The notes beneath the pieces were generated by a model. That model saw nothing but the letters and a program-made list of their open reading frames with translations. It did no database searches and had not been told where the DNA came from. 47,743 nucleotides of DNA from JANXXV01 sp038230275. Its GTDB lineage: Bacteria; Acidobacteriota; Terriglobia; Bryobacterales; Bryobacteraceae. Numbering within the stretch: the first letter of the stretch is position 1; every line of letters starts with the position of its first letter. The DNA lies in NCBI GenBank assembly GCA_038230275.1, contig JBBRNO010000038.1, positions 1 through 47,743 on the forward strand, in the 5' to 3' direction. Of this stretch, positions 25,375 through 34,323 are shown piece after piece. Made by a program: the position numbers and the translations under genes.

Positions 25375-26076
25375 CTAGAATGGCAGCAGGCCCAGCAGAA
25401 GACGGTACAGAATGAACGGTCGCTTTACAGCATCGTTCACCACACCCTGGCCGTTTATCTTCACTTCCAGGTTCGCAACTTGATCGGATCGAACTGTGTT
25501 CAGCGCCGTAACATCCACCGGACGTATCACGCCTCGCACTTTGACGCTCTGGGTCTCGGAATTGACGGATACGTTCTTGATTCCCTCCAATACCAGGTTC
25601 CCGTTCGGAAGCACGTGCGTCACCCTGGCGGATAGCGTAGTCGAGAGAGTATTAGCCCGCGTCGTCTCGCCACTGCCCGCTAGCGACTGGTCGCCGGTCG
25701 CGCCCGCCAGAGTCGCCAGCTTCGCCGCCGCCGCCGGCGGCACAAAACCACTACTGATCCCCGCCTTCACGCTGGATTTCCGCGCACTGTTCGTCCCGCC
25801 CTTCGACACCGCCGACGCTTGGTCCGACACCACAATGGTCACAATGTCGTCCACTTGGGCGCCTCGAAGGTCCCGGCTGGTATTCGCCAGTAAGCCGTTG
25901 GTCGTATAGAGCGAACCTGGCGACGCCGACTGTACGGTTGCCGCCTGGTGTGCCTCGGCATCCGCAATATACCGGTCGATGGGGGAGGGCTCGGTTTTCT
26001 TCCCTATCAACTTCCCCAGCGGCTTCGCAGCCGCTATTGCTAGAAACAAAATCCCCAGCAAAGTAATCCGTCTCAT
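25375..26076 (-). CDS. flgH: flagellar L-ring protein FlgH
   Basis: 233 residues. Signal-like N-terminus (ITLLGILFLAIAAAKPLG) without an evident lipobox cysteine, unlike the enteric lipoprotein. Core motifs: GSLYTTNGLLANTSRDLRGA, VDDIVTIVVSDQASAVSKGG, and VNSETQSVKVRGVIRPVDV followed by VANLEVKINGQGVV. It forms the outer-membrane L ring. Overlaps flgA by 4 bp. Confidence 0.9.
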   Translation of the reverse strand: MRRITLLGILFLAIAAAKPLGKLIGKKTEPSPIDRYIADAEAHQAATVQSASPGSLYTTNGLLANTSRDLRGAQVDDIVTIVVSDQASAVSKGGTNSARKSSVKAGISSGFVPPAAAAKLATLAGATGDQSLAGSGETTRANTLSTTLSARVTHVLPNGNLVLEGIKNVSVNSETQSVKVRGVIRPVDVTALNTVRSDQVANLEVKINGQGVVNDAVKRPFILYRLLLGLLPF

Positions 26077-26960
26077 TTCGCCGTCACCAGCACTTGATTT
26101 TTTCCGCTCACCACGCCATGAAACGTACGTCCGTTGCCCGGATTCTTCAAGGAGACAGTTTCCCCCACGCCCCCGCTGCTTTCCGCCAGCGCCGGAAGGC
26201 TTAGCTGCGCGCCATTCGCCTTCACCACTACCGCGACTTCAGCCCCCCGCGTCACCTCTTTCGGTGGCGCGACGAAAGCTGACATCATCACTTGACCCGC
26301 CGCAATCGTCCGCCGCGCAACCTGGCCGACGACGGCCGCAGCCGCAACCGCTGGCTGCTCTTCCAGAGGGAACTGCTTCACCTGCTCCATACGAACCTGC
26401 TCGGCGCTCACCACCGATCCCGCCCGGATCGTCTCCACGGCGACCAACCTTTCGCGGGTAACTCCCATTCGCACCCGCGCCCAGACCGCAAACGACTTCG
26501 TTTCGCCATAGGTCACCCTTCCCCGCCAGAACACGATCGAGCGCTCCGTCAACAGCGGGTGGATATTCAAACCGGAGCGCGGAAAGCTCAGCACGCCCAC
26601 CGGAACCGCATACCGGCTGAATTCAATCAACTCAACCTCCACGCCGTCCATTGCGACGGCGGATCGAATCTGTTCCAGGACCTTGCCGCCAGTCAATACC
26701 TCGGCTGGAGACTCAAAGCAAACATCCACCGGCGCCACGATTTCCAGTCCGAACTTGCGAGCCACACGAGCCAGCTCACCCCCGCTCATTACGCGCCGTA
26801 CCGTAGGTAGTGGCGCGAACCCGATCACTTCACCGGCGGGAATCTTGGCGAACTCCGGCACCACGGCAGCGACATCGCGGGCGAAAATGCGATCCCCGTC
26901 CACTGGCAGACAGCCCGCCTGCAGTGCCATCGCAGCCGCGAGCGTAAGTAGTAGTCTCAT
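26073..26960 (-). CDS. flgA: P-ring assembly chaperone FlgA
   Basis: 295 residues, with signal peptide LLLTLAAAMALQAGCLPVDG. The C-terminal SAF-type region is recognisable: VAVETIRAGSVVSAEQVRME, AVVGQVARRTIAAGQVMM and NGRTFHGVVSGKNQVLV. FlgA is a periplasmic chaperone for FlgI. It overlaps flgG upstream and flgH downstream by 4 bp each, so the operon is tightly coupled. Confidence 0.88.
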   Translation of the reverse strand: MRLLLTLAAAMALQAGCLPVDGDRIFARDVAAVVPEFAKIPAGEVIGFAPLPTVRRVMSGGELARVARKFGLEIVAPVDVCFESPAEVLTGGKVLEQIRSAVAMDGVEVELIEFSRYAVPVGVLSFPRSGLNIHPLLTERSIVFWRGRVTYGETKSFAVWARVRMGVTRERLVAVETIRAGSVVSAEQVRMEQVKQFPLEEQPAVAAAAVVGQVARRTIAAGQVMMSAFVAPPKEVTRGAEVAVVVKANGAQLSLPALAESSGGVGETVSLKNPGNGRTFHGVVSGKNQVLVTAK

Positions 26961-27748
26961 CGCGTCACGTTGTTGACCTGGGAATACATCTCGTCGGCAG
27001 CCTTCACCACCTTTGAGTTCGCTTCATAGGCGCGCTGGCTGACAATCAGGTTGATGAATTCTTCCACCACGCTCACGTTCGACCCTTCGGTGTAGCCCTG
27101 CTGCAGTGAACCCAGCCCTTCCTGACCGCCCGGATTGCCCAGTGTCGGTTCGCCTGATGCGTCCGTGGGAGTGAACAGATTATGACCAATGCTGTTCAAC
27201 CCCGCCGGATTGGTGAAGTTGGCCAGTTGAATTTGTCCCGCCTGTTGTGCCGCTGTCTGCCCCGGTTGTATGTAGCTCACGGTGCCGTCCGAGGCGATGG
27301 TCACGGACTGCGATTCGGCGGGTATGGTGATCTGCGGTTGCAGCGCATCGCCGTCACCGGTGACAATCTGCCCTTCCCGGTTCAATTGGAATGTACCGGC
27401 CCGTGTGTACGCCAGTTCGCCCGTGGGGCGGCGAACCTGAAAGAAGCCGCGTCCTTGAATCACCAGATCCAGCGGATTGTCGGTAGCCGCAAAGTTCCCT
27501 TGAGAGAAGCTGATTTCATTGGACGAAGTCCGCGTTCCCAGGCCGATTTGCAGCCCGCTCGGGACCACCGTCTGCGCACCGGCCGCTGCCCCCGGTTGCA
27601 CGAAACTTTGGTACATCAAATCCTGGAACTGCGCTCGCCGCATTTTGAAGCCGACCGTGTTCGCGTTCGCCAGATTGTGCGCGATGTTGTCCACATTCAT
27701 TTGCTGCGCCGTCATCCCGCTTCCTGCGCTGTACAGTGCTCGAATCAT
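26957..27748 (-). CDS. flgG: distal rod protein FlgG
   Basis: 263 residues from ATG 27748, preceded by AGGAG; an upstream open frame in this reading phase is not part of the gene. N-terminal rod motif MIRALYSAGSGMTAQQMNVD and NIAHNLANANTVGFKMRRAQ, length close to the typical 260, C-terminal ISQRAYEANSK-type helix (LIVSQRAYEANSKVVKAADE). It forms the straight distal rod. Confidence 0.94.
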   Translation of the reverse strand: MIRALYSAGSGMTAQQMNVDNIAHNLANANTVGFKMRRAQFQDLMYQSFVQPGAAAGAQTVVPSGLQIGLGTRTSSNEISFSQGNFAATDNPLDLVIQGRGFFQVRRPTGELAYTRAGTFQLNREGQIVTGDGDALQPQITIPAESQSVTIASDGTVSYIQPGQTAAQQAGQIQLANFTNPAGLNSIGHNLFTPTDASGEPTLGNPGGQEGLGSLQQGYTEGSNVSVVEEFINLIVSQRAYEANSKVVKAADEMYSQVNNVTR

Positions 27749-27765
27749 TGTTTGTCTCCTGAAGT

Positions 27766-28503
27766 TTACGAACTTACCCGCGCTACTTCCTCGATTGCCT
27801 TCTTGTTCATGTCGCCGCCGATCGAGAGCGCCTTCTGCAACATCTCGAATTGCCGCATCACGCTCACCAGCCGGATAGCGTGTTCGGCCGGCGCGCCATT
27901 TGCGCCTTCCAGCCGTCCCTGCTGAACCTCGGTGCCCGTGGCCGCCTTCACCATCGCCTTCACATCGTTCATCTGAAAATAGGTGGATCCCAGTTTCTTC
28001 AGATCCTGCTGCTGCGGAATGTCCACTACCGCAATCCTTCCCAACGTTTGCCCGTCCTGCCGGACGGTCCCATCCGTGGAGATCGCGACGGCCTTGGTCG
28101 GGTCCGCCTTGATCGGCTTCCCGTCCTCGCCGCGCACCGCATATCCATCCTGTGTCTGCAACTTTCCCGCAGCCGTGATGGTGAAGTTGCCGTTGCGGGT
28201 ATACAAAGTTCCGTTCTGGCCGTCCACGGCGAAGAAGCCCTTCCCCGCCAGCGCCACATCCAGAGGATTTCCGGTCGGTGTCGTCTGCCCCTGGGAAAAG
28301 TCCGTCCAGTGCCGTTCCACTACTGGCAGTGTGTCCGGCCTCCCGGCGCCGTCCATCGCCTCGGCCGATACATATATGTTGTAGAACTCGCGGTCGGCTT
28401 TGAACCCCGTCGTATTCGCGTTCGCGATGTTGTTCGCCAGAAGATCCAGCGATTCCATCCGCGACCGCATCCCGCTTGCTGCTGAAATTGATAAGGCGTC
28501 CAT
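27766..28503 (-). CDS. flgF: proximal rod protein FlgF
   Basis: 245 residues from ATG 28503. N-terminus SISAASGMRSRMESLDLLAN NIANANTTGFKAD is the rod/hook family signature; the C-terminal helix LVSVMRQFEMLQKALSIGGD fits FlgF rather than FlgG. First gene of the flgFGAHIJM operon. AGAG five bases before the ATG is a weak ribosome-binding site. Confidence 0.88.
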   Translation of the reverse strand: MDALSISAASGMRSRMESLDLLANNIANANTTGFKADREFYNIYVSAEAMDGAGRPDTLPVVERHWTDFSQGQTTPTGNPLDVALAGKGFFAVDGQNGTLYTRNGNFTITAAGKLQTQDGYAVRGEDGKPIKADPTKAVAISTDGTVRQDGQTLGRIAVVDIPQQQDLKKLGSTYFQMNDVKAMVKAATGTEVQQGRLEGANGAPAEHAIRLVSVMRQFEMLQKALSIGGDMNKKAIEEVARVSS

Positions 28504-28525
28504 AAGAACTCTGTGACCTATCCAA

Positions 28526-28541
28526 TGCAATTCCACTGCCG
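28526..28541 (-). promoter_or_regulatory. sigma-54-like promoter of flgF operon
   Basis: On the minus strand CGGCAGTGGAATTGCA fits TGGCACG-N4-TTGCW with correct 12-bp GG-to-GC phasing; the -12 half is perfect and GGCA is kept at -24. Transcription would start near 28515, 12 bp before the flgF ATG. Sigma-54 control of rod/hook genes is common in polar flagellates. No sigma-54 activator gene is in the window. Confidence 0.45.
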
Positions 28542-28689
28542 CCACGAAATTGTTGCAAACTCTGGCGGAGCTTGCCGATAAGGACCATAAGAGATCCCGT
28601 TTTGGTCCCGCCGCTTCCGGCGTTGTTCCGAAACGAAACCAGTTTGACTCCCCAAGCCGTTATCTCGATGAAAACCAGCCTTCTACGAT

Positions 28690-28705
28690 TGGTACGCCAG
28701 CTGCA
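28690..28705 (+). promoter_or_regulatory. sigma-54-like promoter of fliK operon
   Basis: TGGTACGCCAGCTGCA matches TGGCACG-N4-TTGCW at all but two positions, with correct spacing. The predicted start (~28716) coincides with the GTG of fliK, which would make that mRNA almost leaderless; either the true fliK start is further in or this site is not used. A GCCGATAA string at 28574-28581 lacks a good -35. The rest of 28504-28716 holds no gene. Confidence 0.3.
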
Positions 28706-28716
28706 TAAGTGAGTGC

Positions 28717-30546
28717 GTGAGCGCCGCGAATCTCTCAATCCCCGTAGCAGTGCCCTCCTCGTATCTTCAGGGCCCCTCCTCACCGGCAATCGGGCCTCAA
28801 GCTGCATCGCAGGACCCGTCAGACTTCATGAAGCTCATCGACTCATTAATCGCCGGAGAGGTTGCGTCCGTTTCACCCACTCAGTTTCCTGGACAAAACA
28901 AATCCGTAAGCCTGTCTGGAAAGGGCGAAGAGGGCGATATTGCCGATGTCAAAGCGGAAACGAAGGGTCAGAAGAATCCTAAGAATGCACGCGAGCCCAA
29001 GGATTCGAACGGCCAGCAAGGTGGCGGGCTAGTGGCGATGATGACGGCGGTTCCCGCTCCCCGAACAAAACCAACGCTCACGTTGAACTTCGGCAGGTCC
29101 GCGGGTGAGGACCGTTTTGTGAAATCCTTCAAGCCCGCTGAGGATGAGGACCCGATTTATGCACCGGAACCGCCACAAGCCGGTGTCCAGGTTGTCGTCA
29201 GGGTACAGAGTGCCGGTGCGCCCAAAGCGTTAGCCGCACCGCACGCGGATACCATTCCGGCGCCGGAAATTCTGGTGCAGGCACCGGCCGGCGCGGCGAT
29301 TCCCAAACTGCCCGGTGTCGAGTCCACGCCGATTCCACCAAGCCGTCCGAGCAACGGAAGGAATCCATTTCGAACCCAACGCCAGGATCCAACCGGACAT
29401 CAAAATGCCGAAGTCCCGAAACCAGATCCGCTTCCGGCGGCAATTCTCACTTCCGCCCAGGACGCGGCAAACGCGGAAGTGCCAGCCCCGAAACTGGCTT
29501 CATCCCTTGGCCCGTTTGGCATTCCGGCAGTGGTTACCATAGCGGCTGGCGGTCCCACGCCGACTACCAAGGGTGTTCCGGTGAACGACCGCCAATCCAC
29601 TCCCGATCGGCCTCGCCCCAAGCTGGAATTGGCCTCTGATTCTCGCGAAGCTCCCGGCTTATTGCCGACTCTAGGAAAAGTCCGAACCGGGAGCTCGGCT
29701 TTGGACGAACCCATCGCCTTCGCCGTCAGGTTGACCGAGCAAGCAGAGCCGGAAGAAACCGAAGAGCCTGCAAACACAATGCCGCCTGCCGTTCAACGCG
29801 GTGTCAAGCAGCCCAACCTCGCACAAGCCTCTCAACCGGCGGCGCCGGGAAAGGCGGACCTTGAAAATGTACCAACGAACCCAAAACCGGATTCCCAAGC
29901 CACCCCATCGCAGTCATCTTCCGAACCTGTGGCAACGAAAGCAAAACCTGTCGTAGCCGAAAACGCCGCTGAAATCGTACCAACGAACCCAAAAACTTCC
30001 GGGGCCCTGGCGATCCCGGCGCGCGAATCCCAAGTGCAAGGTCCGCAACCCCCAACAAAGCCCGCGGCCGCCGTGGAAGTAAAGTCGTCGTCTCCGACAC
30101 AGGAAACCGAGCTCCAGGCAAAACCTACCATTCGCAGCGAGCCAGCCCGCGAGATTTCGATCCGAATTCCATCGGCAGGCAACGGGAATGTCGACGTACA
30201 AATCGTCGAACGCGATGGCAAAGTGCAGGTCACGGTTCGCGGTTCGGACACGCAACTGAACTCGGCACTGCGAGGCAATTTGACCGAACTGGTTCATACG
30301 CTCGATCAGAAAGGCTACAAAACGGAGACGTGGACCCCCAGCGATACTAACCCGATGACATCGGCGAGCTCGCCGGAAGTCAAGACGCCAGGGCAGAGCG
30401 AGTCCTCGCGCGACTGGTCCGGAAGCCAGCCGAACGACGGCGGCAACGGGGGCAACCCAGGTGGAAATCAGCAACAAAGGCGTCAGCAGCAAGAACGGCC
30501 CGACTGGCTCATTGAGCTGGAGCGCCGCCTGGACACCGAAGGATAA
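28717..30546 (+). CDS. fliK: flagellar hook-length control protein FliK
   Basis: 609 residues from GTG 28717; no ribosome-binding site is obvious. The long middle is proline/alanine/lysine-rich and of low complexity, as in the ruler part of FliK. The C-terminal Flg_hook domain is at about 480-540 (EISIRIPSAGNGNVDVQIVE, VQVTVRGSDTQLNSALRGNL, ELVHTLDQKGYKTETW). FliK measures the hook and switches FlhB export specificity. The glycine/asparagine/glutamine-rich tail (QPNDGGNGGNPGGNQQQRRQ) is unusual. Confidence 0.85.
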   Translation: MSAANLSIPVAVPSSYLQGPSSPAIGPQAASQDPSDFMKLIDSLIAGEVASVSPTQFPGQNKSVSLSGKGEEGDIADVKAETKGQKNPKNAREPKDSNGQQGGGLVAMMTAVPAPRTKPTLTLNFGRSAGEDRFVKSFKPAEDEDPIYAPEPPQAGVQVVVRVQSAGAPKALAAPHADTIPAPEILVQAPAGAAIPKLPGVESTPIPPSRPSNGRNPFRTQRQDPTGHQNAEVPKPDPLPAAILTSAQDAANAEVPAPKLASSLGPFGIPAVVTIAAGGPTPTTKGVPVNDRQSTPDRPRPKLELASDSREAPGLLPTLGKVRTGSSALDEPIAFAVRLTEQAEPEETEEPANTMPPAVQRGVKQPNLAQASQPAAPGKADLENVPTNPKPDSQATPSQSSSEPVATKAKPVVAENAAEIVPTNPKTSGALAIPARESQVQGPQPPTKPAAAVEVKSSSPTQETELQAKPTIRSEPAREISIRIPSAGNGNVDVQIVERDGKVQVTVRGSDTQLNSALRGNLTELVHTLDQKGYKTETWTPSDTNPMTSASSPEVKTPGQSESSRDWSGSQPNDGGNGGNPGGNQQQRRQQQERPDWLIELERRLDTEG

Positions 30547-30555
30547 GGAGAGTAG

Positions 30556-30849
30556 ATGATAACCGGAGTAAATAGCAATTCCGCGGCCGCCGACACAACC
30601 TCGACGGTGACACCGCCCAGTAATCGGGTGGATCCGCTGGCGGACAAGTCGACTTTCTTGCAGCTGCTGGTAGCGCAGATCAAGAATCAGGATCCAACCA
30701 AACCCCAGGACGGAGTGGAGTTCATCACACAACTGGCGCAGTTCAGCAGCCTTGAGCAGCAGCTTGCTGCAAACAAGGAACTCACGTCCATTCACGATGT
30801 GTTGGCGAATCAGGCGCCTGGCACAACCGCCCCAGTGACGCGAAACTAA
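30556..30849 (+). CDS. flgD: short hook-cap protein FlgD
   Basis: 97 residues, only the conserved N-terminal core: DKSTFLQLLVAQIKNQDPTK and GVEFITQLAQFSSLEQQLAA. Enteric FlgD is more than twice as long, with FlgD_ig and tudor-like domains; those are missing here and the sequence ends normally. AAGGAGA precedes the ATG. FlgD caps the growing hook. Confidence 0.88.
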   Translation: MITGVNSNSAAADTTSTVTPPSNRVDPLADKSTFLQLLVAQIKNQDPTKPQDGVEFITQLAQFSSLEQQLAANKELTSIHDVLANQAPGTTAPVTRN

Positions 30850-30859
30850 CGGAGATCCA

Positions 30860-32104
30860 ATGTTTACATCATTCTCAACAGCACTCTCCGCGCTGAGCGC
30901 ACACGCCACGGCCGTCGACGTCGTCGGCAATAATCTGGCTAACCTCAACACCACCGGCTTCAAGGCCAGCGCCGTCTCCTTTCACGATCTGGTCACCCAG
31001 TCGTTGGGAGCCGGACTCGGAGACACTCAGGTGGGCTTCGGCGTCGATCGCCCAACCACCATTCGCCAATTCACACAAGGTGCCATCCAGAGCACGAATA
31101 GTCCGCTGGACGCCGCCATTCAGGGGGATGGTTTTCTCGTGGTGAAGGATAAGGGTGGAAGTACTCTCTATACCCGTGGCGGTAATTTGCAGGTTGATAA
31201 GAAGGGTACACTTCTCACTTCCACCGGTGAAGCTGTCCAGGGCTGGACCGCAGCAAACGGCGTCGTGAATTCCAACGCTCCCACAAGCAACATCCTTGTT
31301 CCGGTGGGAACAGTGAAGGCGCCCACCGCGAGCAAGAGCTTTTCCTTCGACATCAATCTCAACGCCGCCGGAGTCACCGGAACTCCTACGGAAAAGTTCT
31401 CATCCTCGATCGAGCTCTTCGATTCCCTGGGCACCTCACACATCGTAAACGTCGACTTCACCAAGAGTGCGACGCCCAATCAATGGGATTACTCAATCAG
31501 TTTGCCGGATGCGGACACCACTTCCCCCATCGCCCCAGTCACCGGAACCGTCACATTCGATTCGAACGGCAAACTCGCCAGTCCACTGCAGACCGATCCC
31601 ATGCCAAGCATCGCAATTACCGGACTCGTAGACGGCGCAACGGACATGAACGTCACCTGGAATCTTTACGACGGTGTCACGCCGCGCCTTACGCAGTTCA
31701 CCCAGGCTTCCGCCAGATCAGCCAATACGCAGGATGGAAATCCGGCCGCCCAGTTGGTCAAGGTTGCGCTGGGCGATGGTGGAACCATCCTCGCGCAGTA
31801 CTCCAACGGCACCCAGACAGTTGTTGGGCAGATCGCCATGGCTTCCATTCGCAATCCGGAATCGTTGGTTTCGGTAGGAAATAATAACTTCCAACTCAGC
31901 GAGCGGAGTGCGCTCCCGGCGGTCGGTGCGGCTGCCACGGGTGGCCGCGGAAACATCAAGGGCAGCGCTCTGGAATCCTCCACGGTTGACATCGCGCGCG
32001 AATTTACTCAGCTCATTGTTCTTCAGCGCGGTTACCAGGCCAATGCCAAGGTGATCACCGCGGTGGATGAATTGAGCCAGGAGACGATCAATCTCAAACG
32101 GTAA
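30860..32104 (+). CDS. flgE: flagellar hook protein FlgE
   Basis: 414 residues. N-terminal FSTALSALSAHATAVDVVGN and NLANLNTTGFKASAVSFHDL, central hook domain (SIELFDSLGTSHIVNVDFTK), C-terminal VDIAREFTQLIVLQRGYQAN and KVITAVDELSQETINLKR. GGAG precedes the start. It forms the universal joint between rod and filament. Confidence 0.95.
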   Translation: MFTSFSTALSALSAHATAVDVVGNNLANLNTTGFKASAVSFHDLVTQSLGAGLGDTQVGFGVDRPTTIRQFTQGAIQSTNSPLDAAIQGDGFLVVKDKGGSTLYTRGGNLQVDKKGTLLTSTGEAVQGWTAANGVVNSNAPTSNILVPVGTVKAPTASKSFSFDINLNAAGVTGTPTEKFSSSIELFDSLGTSHIVNVDFTKSATPNQWDYSISLPDADTTSPIAPVTGTVTFDSNGKLASPLQTDPMPSIAITGLVDGATDMNVTWNLYDGVTPRLTQFTQASARSANTQDGNPAAQLVKVALGDGGTILAQYSNGTQTVVGQIAMASIRNPESLVSVGNNNFQLSERSALPAVGAAATGGRGNIKGSALESSTVDIAREFTQLIVLQRGYQANAKVITAVDELSQETINLKR

Positions 32105-32107
32105 TGC

Positions 32108-32353
32108 ATGACTTCCCACCAGGAGATCGCTCACTATTCCGACGTCCCGGTCGACATCGAAGTCGAACTCGACCGGAAGACTATGTCGATTGGCGCGATC
32201 CTCGATCTCAAGGTGGGCAGCGTGATCAAGATGACCCGCTCAGCCGGCGAGAACATCGACATTCTCATCGGCGGCACGCTGGTCGGCTTCGGTGAAATCG
32301 TAATCATCGAAGACAGTATGGGAGTCCGGATTACGGACTTTAACGAGGAGTAG
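32108..32353 (+). CDS. fliN: flagellar switch protein FliN (SpoA domain only)
   Basis: 81 residues, essentially one SpoA domain: DVPVDIEVELDRKTMSIGAI, LDLKVGSVIKMTRSAGENID, GEIVIIEDSMGVRITDF. It forms the lower C-ring and binds CheY-P together with FliM. A second SpoA-domain gene of different architecture is at 39.5 kb. fliM and fliG are outside the window. Confidence 0.9.
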   Translation: MTSHQEIAHYSDVPVDIEVELDRKTMSIGAILDLKVGSVIKMTRSAGENIDILIGGTLVGFGEIVIIEDSMGVRITDFNEE

Positions 32354-32623
32354 GTGGAAAACTTTCAACAGCTAGGAGCGATTGTATTCGTCTTTTCGCT
32401 CCTTGGTGGCGCGCTGTGGTGGCTCCGCGCCCGGAAGATGGTCACCTTCGGACCGGCGCGCCCAAACATCTCCCGCCTTCAGGTAGTCGATCGTGTGAGG
32501 CTCACCCCGCAACACAGCGTTCACATCCTGAAAACCGGCGATCGGGAATTGACGATTGCCGTCCATCCAAGCGGTTGCACGCTTCTCGCAGACACGCGAA
32601 TAGCCGGGGAGGAAAAACGCTAG
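32354..32623 (+). CDS. fliO: flagellar export protein FliO
   Basis: 89 residues from a GTG immediately after the fliN TAG. One N-terminal transmembrane helix (GAIVFVFSLLGGALWWL) and a small beta domain (LQVVDRVRLTPQHSVHIL, GDRELTIAVHPSG). FliO is a scaffold for assembly of FliP rings. Poorly conserved family, but position between fliN and fliP is decisive. Confidence 0.85.
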   Translation: MENFQQLGAIVFVFSLLGGALWWLRARKMVTFGPARPNISRLQVVDRVRLTPQHSVHILKTGDRELTIAVHPSGCTLLADTRIAGEEKR

Positions 32624-33291
32624 TGGTGCCATCGATCCTGGGCGAGACGTTGTCAAAGGGCGGGACCATCAGCGTCCCCATGCAGATCGTCATTTTAATG
32701 ACGGCACTCAGCCTGCTACCGGCGATCATCATGTCGATCACGCCATTCCTACGCATCACAATCGTGCTGCATTTTCTGCGGCAGGCGCTGGGAACTCAGT
32801 CCACGCCGTCCAATCAGGTCCTCATCGGTCTCGGCCTGTTCCTGACAATGCTGATCATGAACCCGGTTGCCTCCGAGATCTACACCAAAGCCTGGGAGCC
32901 CATGGAGAAGGGGAAGCTTACACAGGCTCAGGCTTTCGAAGAGGGCTCCAAGCCGATGCGGGTATTCCTGCTGCGCTTCGCCCGCGAGAAAGATATCCAA
33001 CTGTTTCTGGAGATTTCGCACACACCAACTCCCGCCAAACCAGCTGATCTCGACCTGAAGATTCTGATCCCGGCGTACGTCATCTCCGAATTAAAAACGG
33101 GATTCCAGATTGGGGCGGTACTCTTCCTGCCGTTCCTTGTCATCGACCTGGTCATCGCCTCCGTCACGCTCTCCGTCGGTATGGTCCAGTTGCCCCCGGT
33201 GATGTTGTCCGCCCCGTTCAAGATCCTGCTTTTTGTATTGGTCGACGGCTGGAACCTGGTGATCGGTTCGCTGGTAAAGAGCTTCTACTGA
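32623..33291 (+). CDS. fliP: flagellar export gate protein FliP
   Basis: 222 residues starting at GTG 32623 (overlapping the fliO stop as TAGTG) or GTG 32626. Motifs: MTALSLLPAIIMSITPFLRI, TIVLHFLRQALGTQSTPSNQ, GLGLFLTMLIMNP, LDLKILIPAYVISELKTGFQ and IGAVLFLPFLVIDLVIASV. It lacks the cleavable signal peptide of enteric FliP. Core of the type III export gate with FliQ and FliR. Confidence 0.95.
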   Translation: MVPSILGETLSKGGTISVPMQIVILMTALSLLPAIIMSITPFLRITIVLHFLRQALGTQSTPSNQVLIGLGLFLTMLIMNPVASEIYTKAWEPMEKGKLTQAQAFEEGSKPMRVFLLRFAREKDIQLFLEISHTPTPAKPADLDLKILIPAYVISELKTGFQIGAVLFLPFLVIDLVIASVTLSVGMVQLPPVMLSAPFKILLFVLVDGWNLVIGSLVKSFY

Positions 33292-33292
33292 C

Positions 33293-33562
33293 ATGAACCA
33301 GCAACTTGCCGTCCAGGTCTTCCGGGAAGCGCTCATGACCACCTTCTGGCTGAGCCTGCCCCTTCTCGCGATCGGGTTCATCGCCGGAGTCGTCATCAGT
33401 CTGGTCCAAATCGTGACCTCTATTCAGGACTCGGCGTTTTCCACCGTTCCGCGCCTGGCAGCTTTTCTGGTAGGGATTCTGGTCTTCCTGCCGTGGATGC
33501 TGATGAAGATGATCGCCTACACCACCATGATATTTGGAGACTTCAGCCGCTATGCCAAATGA
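33293..33562 (+). CDS. fliQ: flagellar export gate protein FliQ
   Basis: 89 residues with two transmembrane helices; typical AVQVFREALMTTFWLSLPLL, GVVISLVQIVTSIQDSAFST and VPRLAAFLVG. Overlaps fliR by 11 bp. Confidence 0.95.
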   Translation: MNQQLAVQVFREALMTTFWLSLPLLAIGFIAGVVISLVQIVTSIQDSAFSTVPRLAAFLVGILVFLPWMLMKMIAYTTMIFGDFSRYAK

Positions 33563-34322
33563 GCTGACGTTTTCCTTGGCGACCCTCTACAGCTTCTTGC
33601 TCGTGCTGGCACGCATCTCCGCCGCACTGATCTTCGTTCCCATCCCGGGCGCGAAAAATACCCCGGACGTTCCCAGAATCGTCTTCTCCGTTTGCGTGAC
33701 GATTGCGCTGATACCCTCCTGGCCCGCACCGCCGGATCCGAATCCCGGAGTCGGCTTACTCACCGGGTGGCTCTTTTCCGAGGCGGCCTTCGGTCTCACC
33801 GTCGGCCTGGCAGTGACATTCCTTTCGGAAGCCTTCGTGCTGGCGGCACAAATTCTGGGATTGCAGGCCGGATATTCCTACGCGTCCACCATCGATCCCA
33901 CAAACCAGACAGACATCGGTGTACTGCAAGTGATGACCCAATTGATGACGGGCTTCCTATTCTTCGCCTTCGGCCTGGACCGTCAGATCATCCGCATCTT
34001 CGCCCACAGCCTGGACGTCTACCCTCCTGGCACATTCCAAATCAATCAGCCGATCGTCATCGCTATGCAACGGTTGGGCGCCAACATGTTCTCCACCGGT
34101 TTGCGCCTGGCTATGCCAATCATCGCGCTATTGATGCTGTTCGATCTCTCCTTGGCGCTGTTGGGGCGCATCAACGCACAGCTGCAGCTGTTATCGCTGG
34201 CGTTCCCGGTGAAGATGCTCGGCGCCTTGGCAGCCCTTGCCGGAATGGCCACATTACTGCCAGCCGTCTTTGAAAAGAATGCGCACCAGACGTTCTCGAT
34301 GCTAACTGGATTGTTCCCTTAA
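33552..34322 (+). CDS. fliR: flagellar export gate protein FliR
   Basis: 256 residues from ATG 33552 inside the end of fliQ. Motifs VLARISAALIFVPIPGAKNT, LAAQILGLQAGYSYASTIDP, MTGFLFFAFGLDRQIIRIFA and LAFPVKMLGALAALAGMATL. Membrane component that completes the FliPQR pore. Confidence 0.94.
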   Translation: MPNELTFSLATLYSFLLVLARISAALIFVPIPGAKNTPDVPRIVFSVCVTIALIPSWPAPPDPNPGVGLLTGWLFSEAAFGLTVGLAVTFLSEAFVLAAQILGLQAGYSYASTIDPTNQTDIGVLQVMTQLMTGFLFFAFGLDRQIIRIFAHSLDVYPPGTFQINQPIVIAMQRLGANMFSTGLRLAMPIIALLMLFDLSLALLGRINAQLQLLSLAFPVKMLGALAALAGMATLLPAVFEKNAHQTFSMLTGLFP

Positions 34323-34323
34323 C

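Noticed and set aside
28574..28581. GCCGATAA as a sigma-28 -10 element for fliK
   Set aside because: At the required 15-bp spacing the -35 reads GCAA, and the shifted CAAA gives 14 bp; too weak against the perfect site at 12.1 kb.
26957..28807. 616-residue reading of flgG with a long N-terminal extension
   Set aside because: The extension runs antisense-free but out of frame through flgF; ATG 27748 with AGGAG starts a standard 263-residue FlgG.
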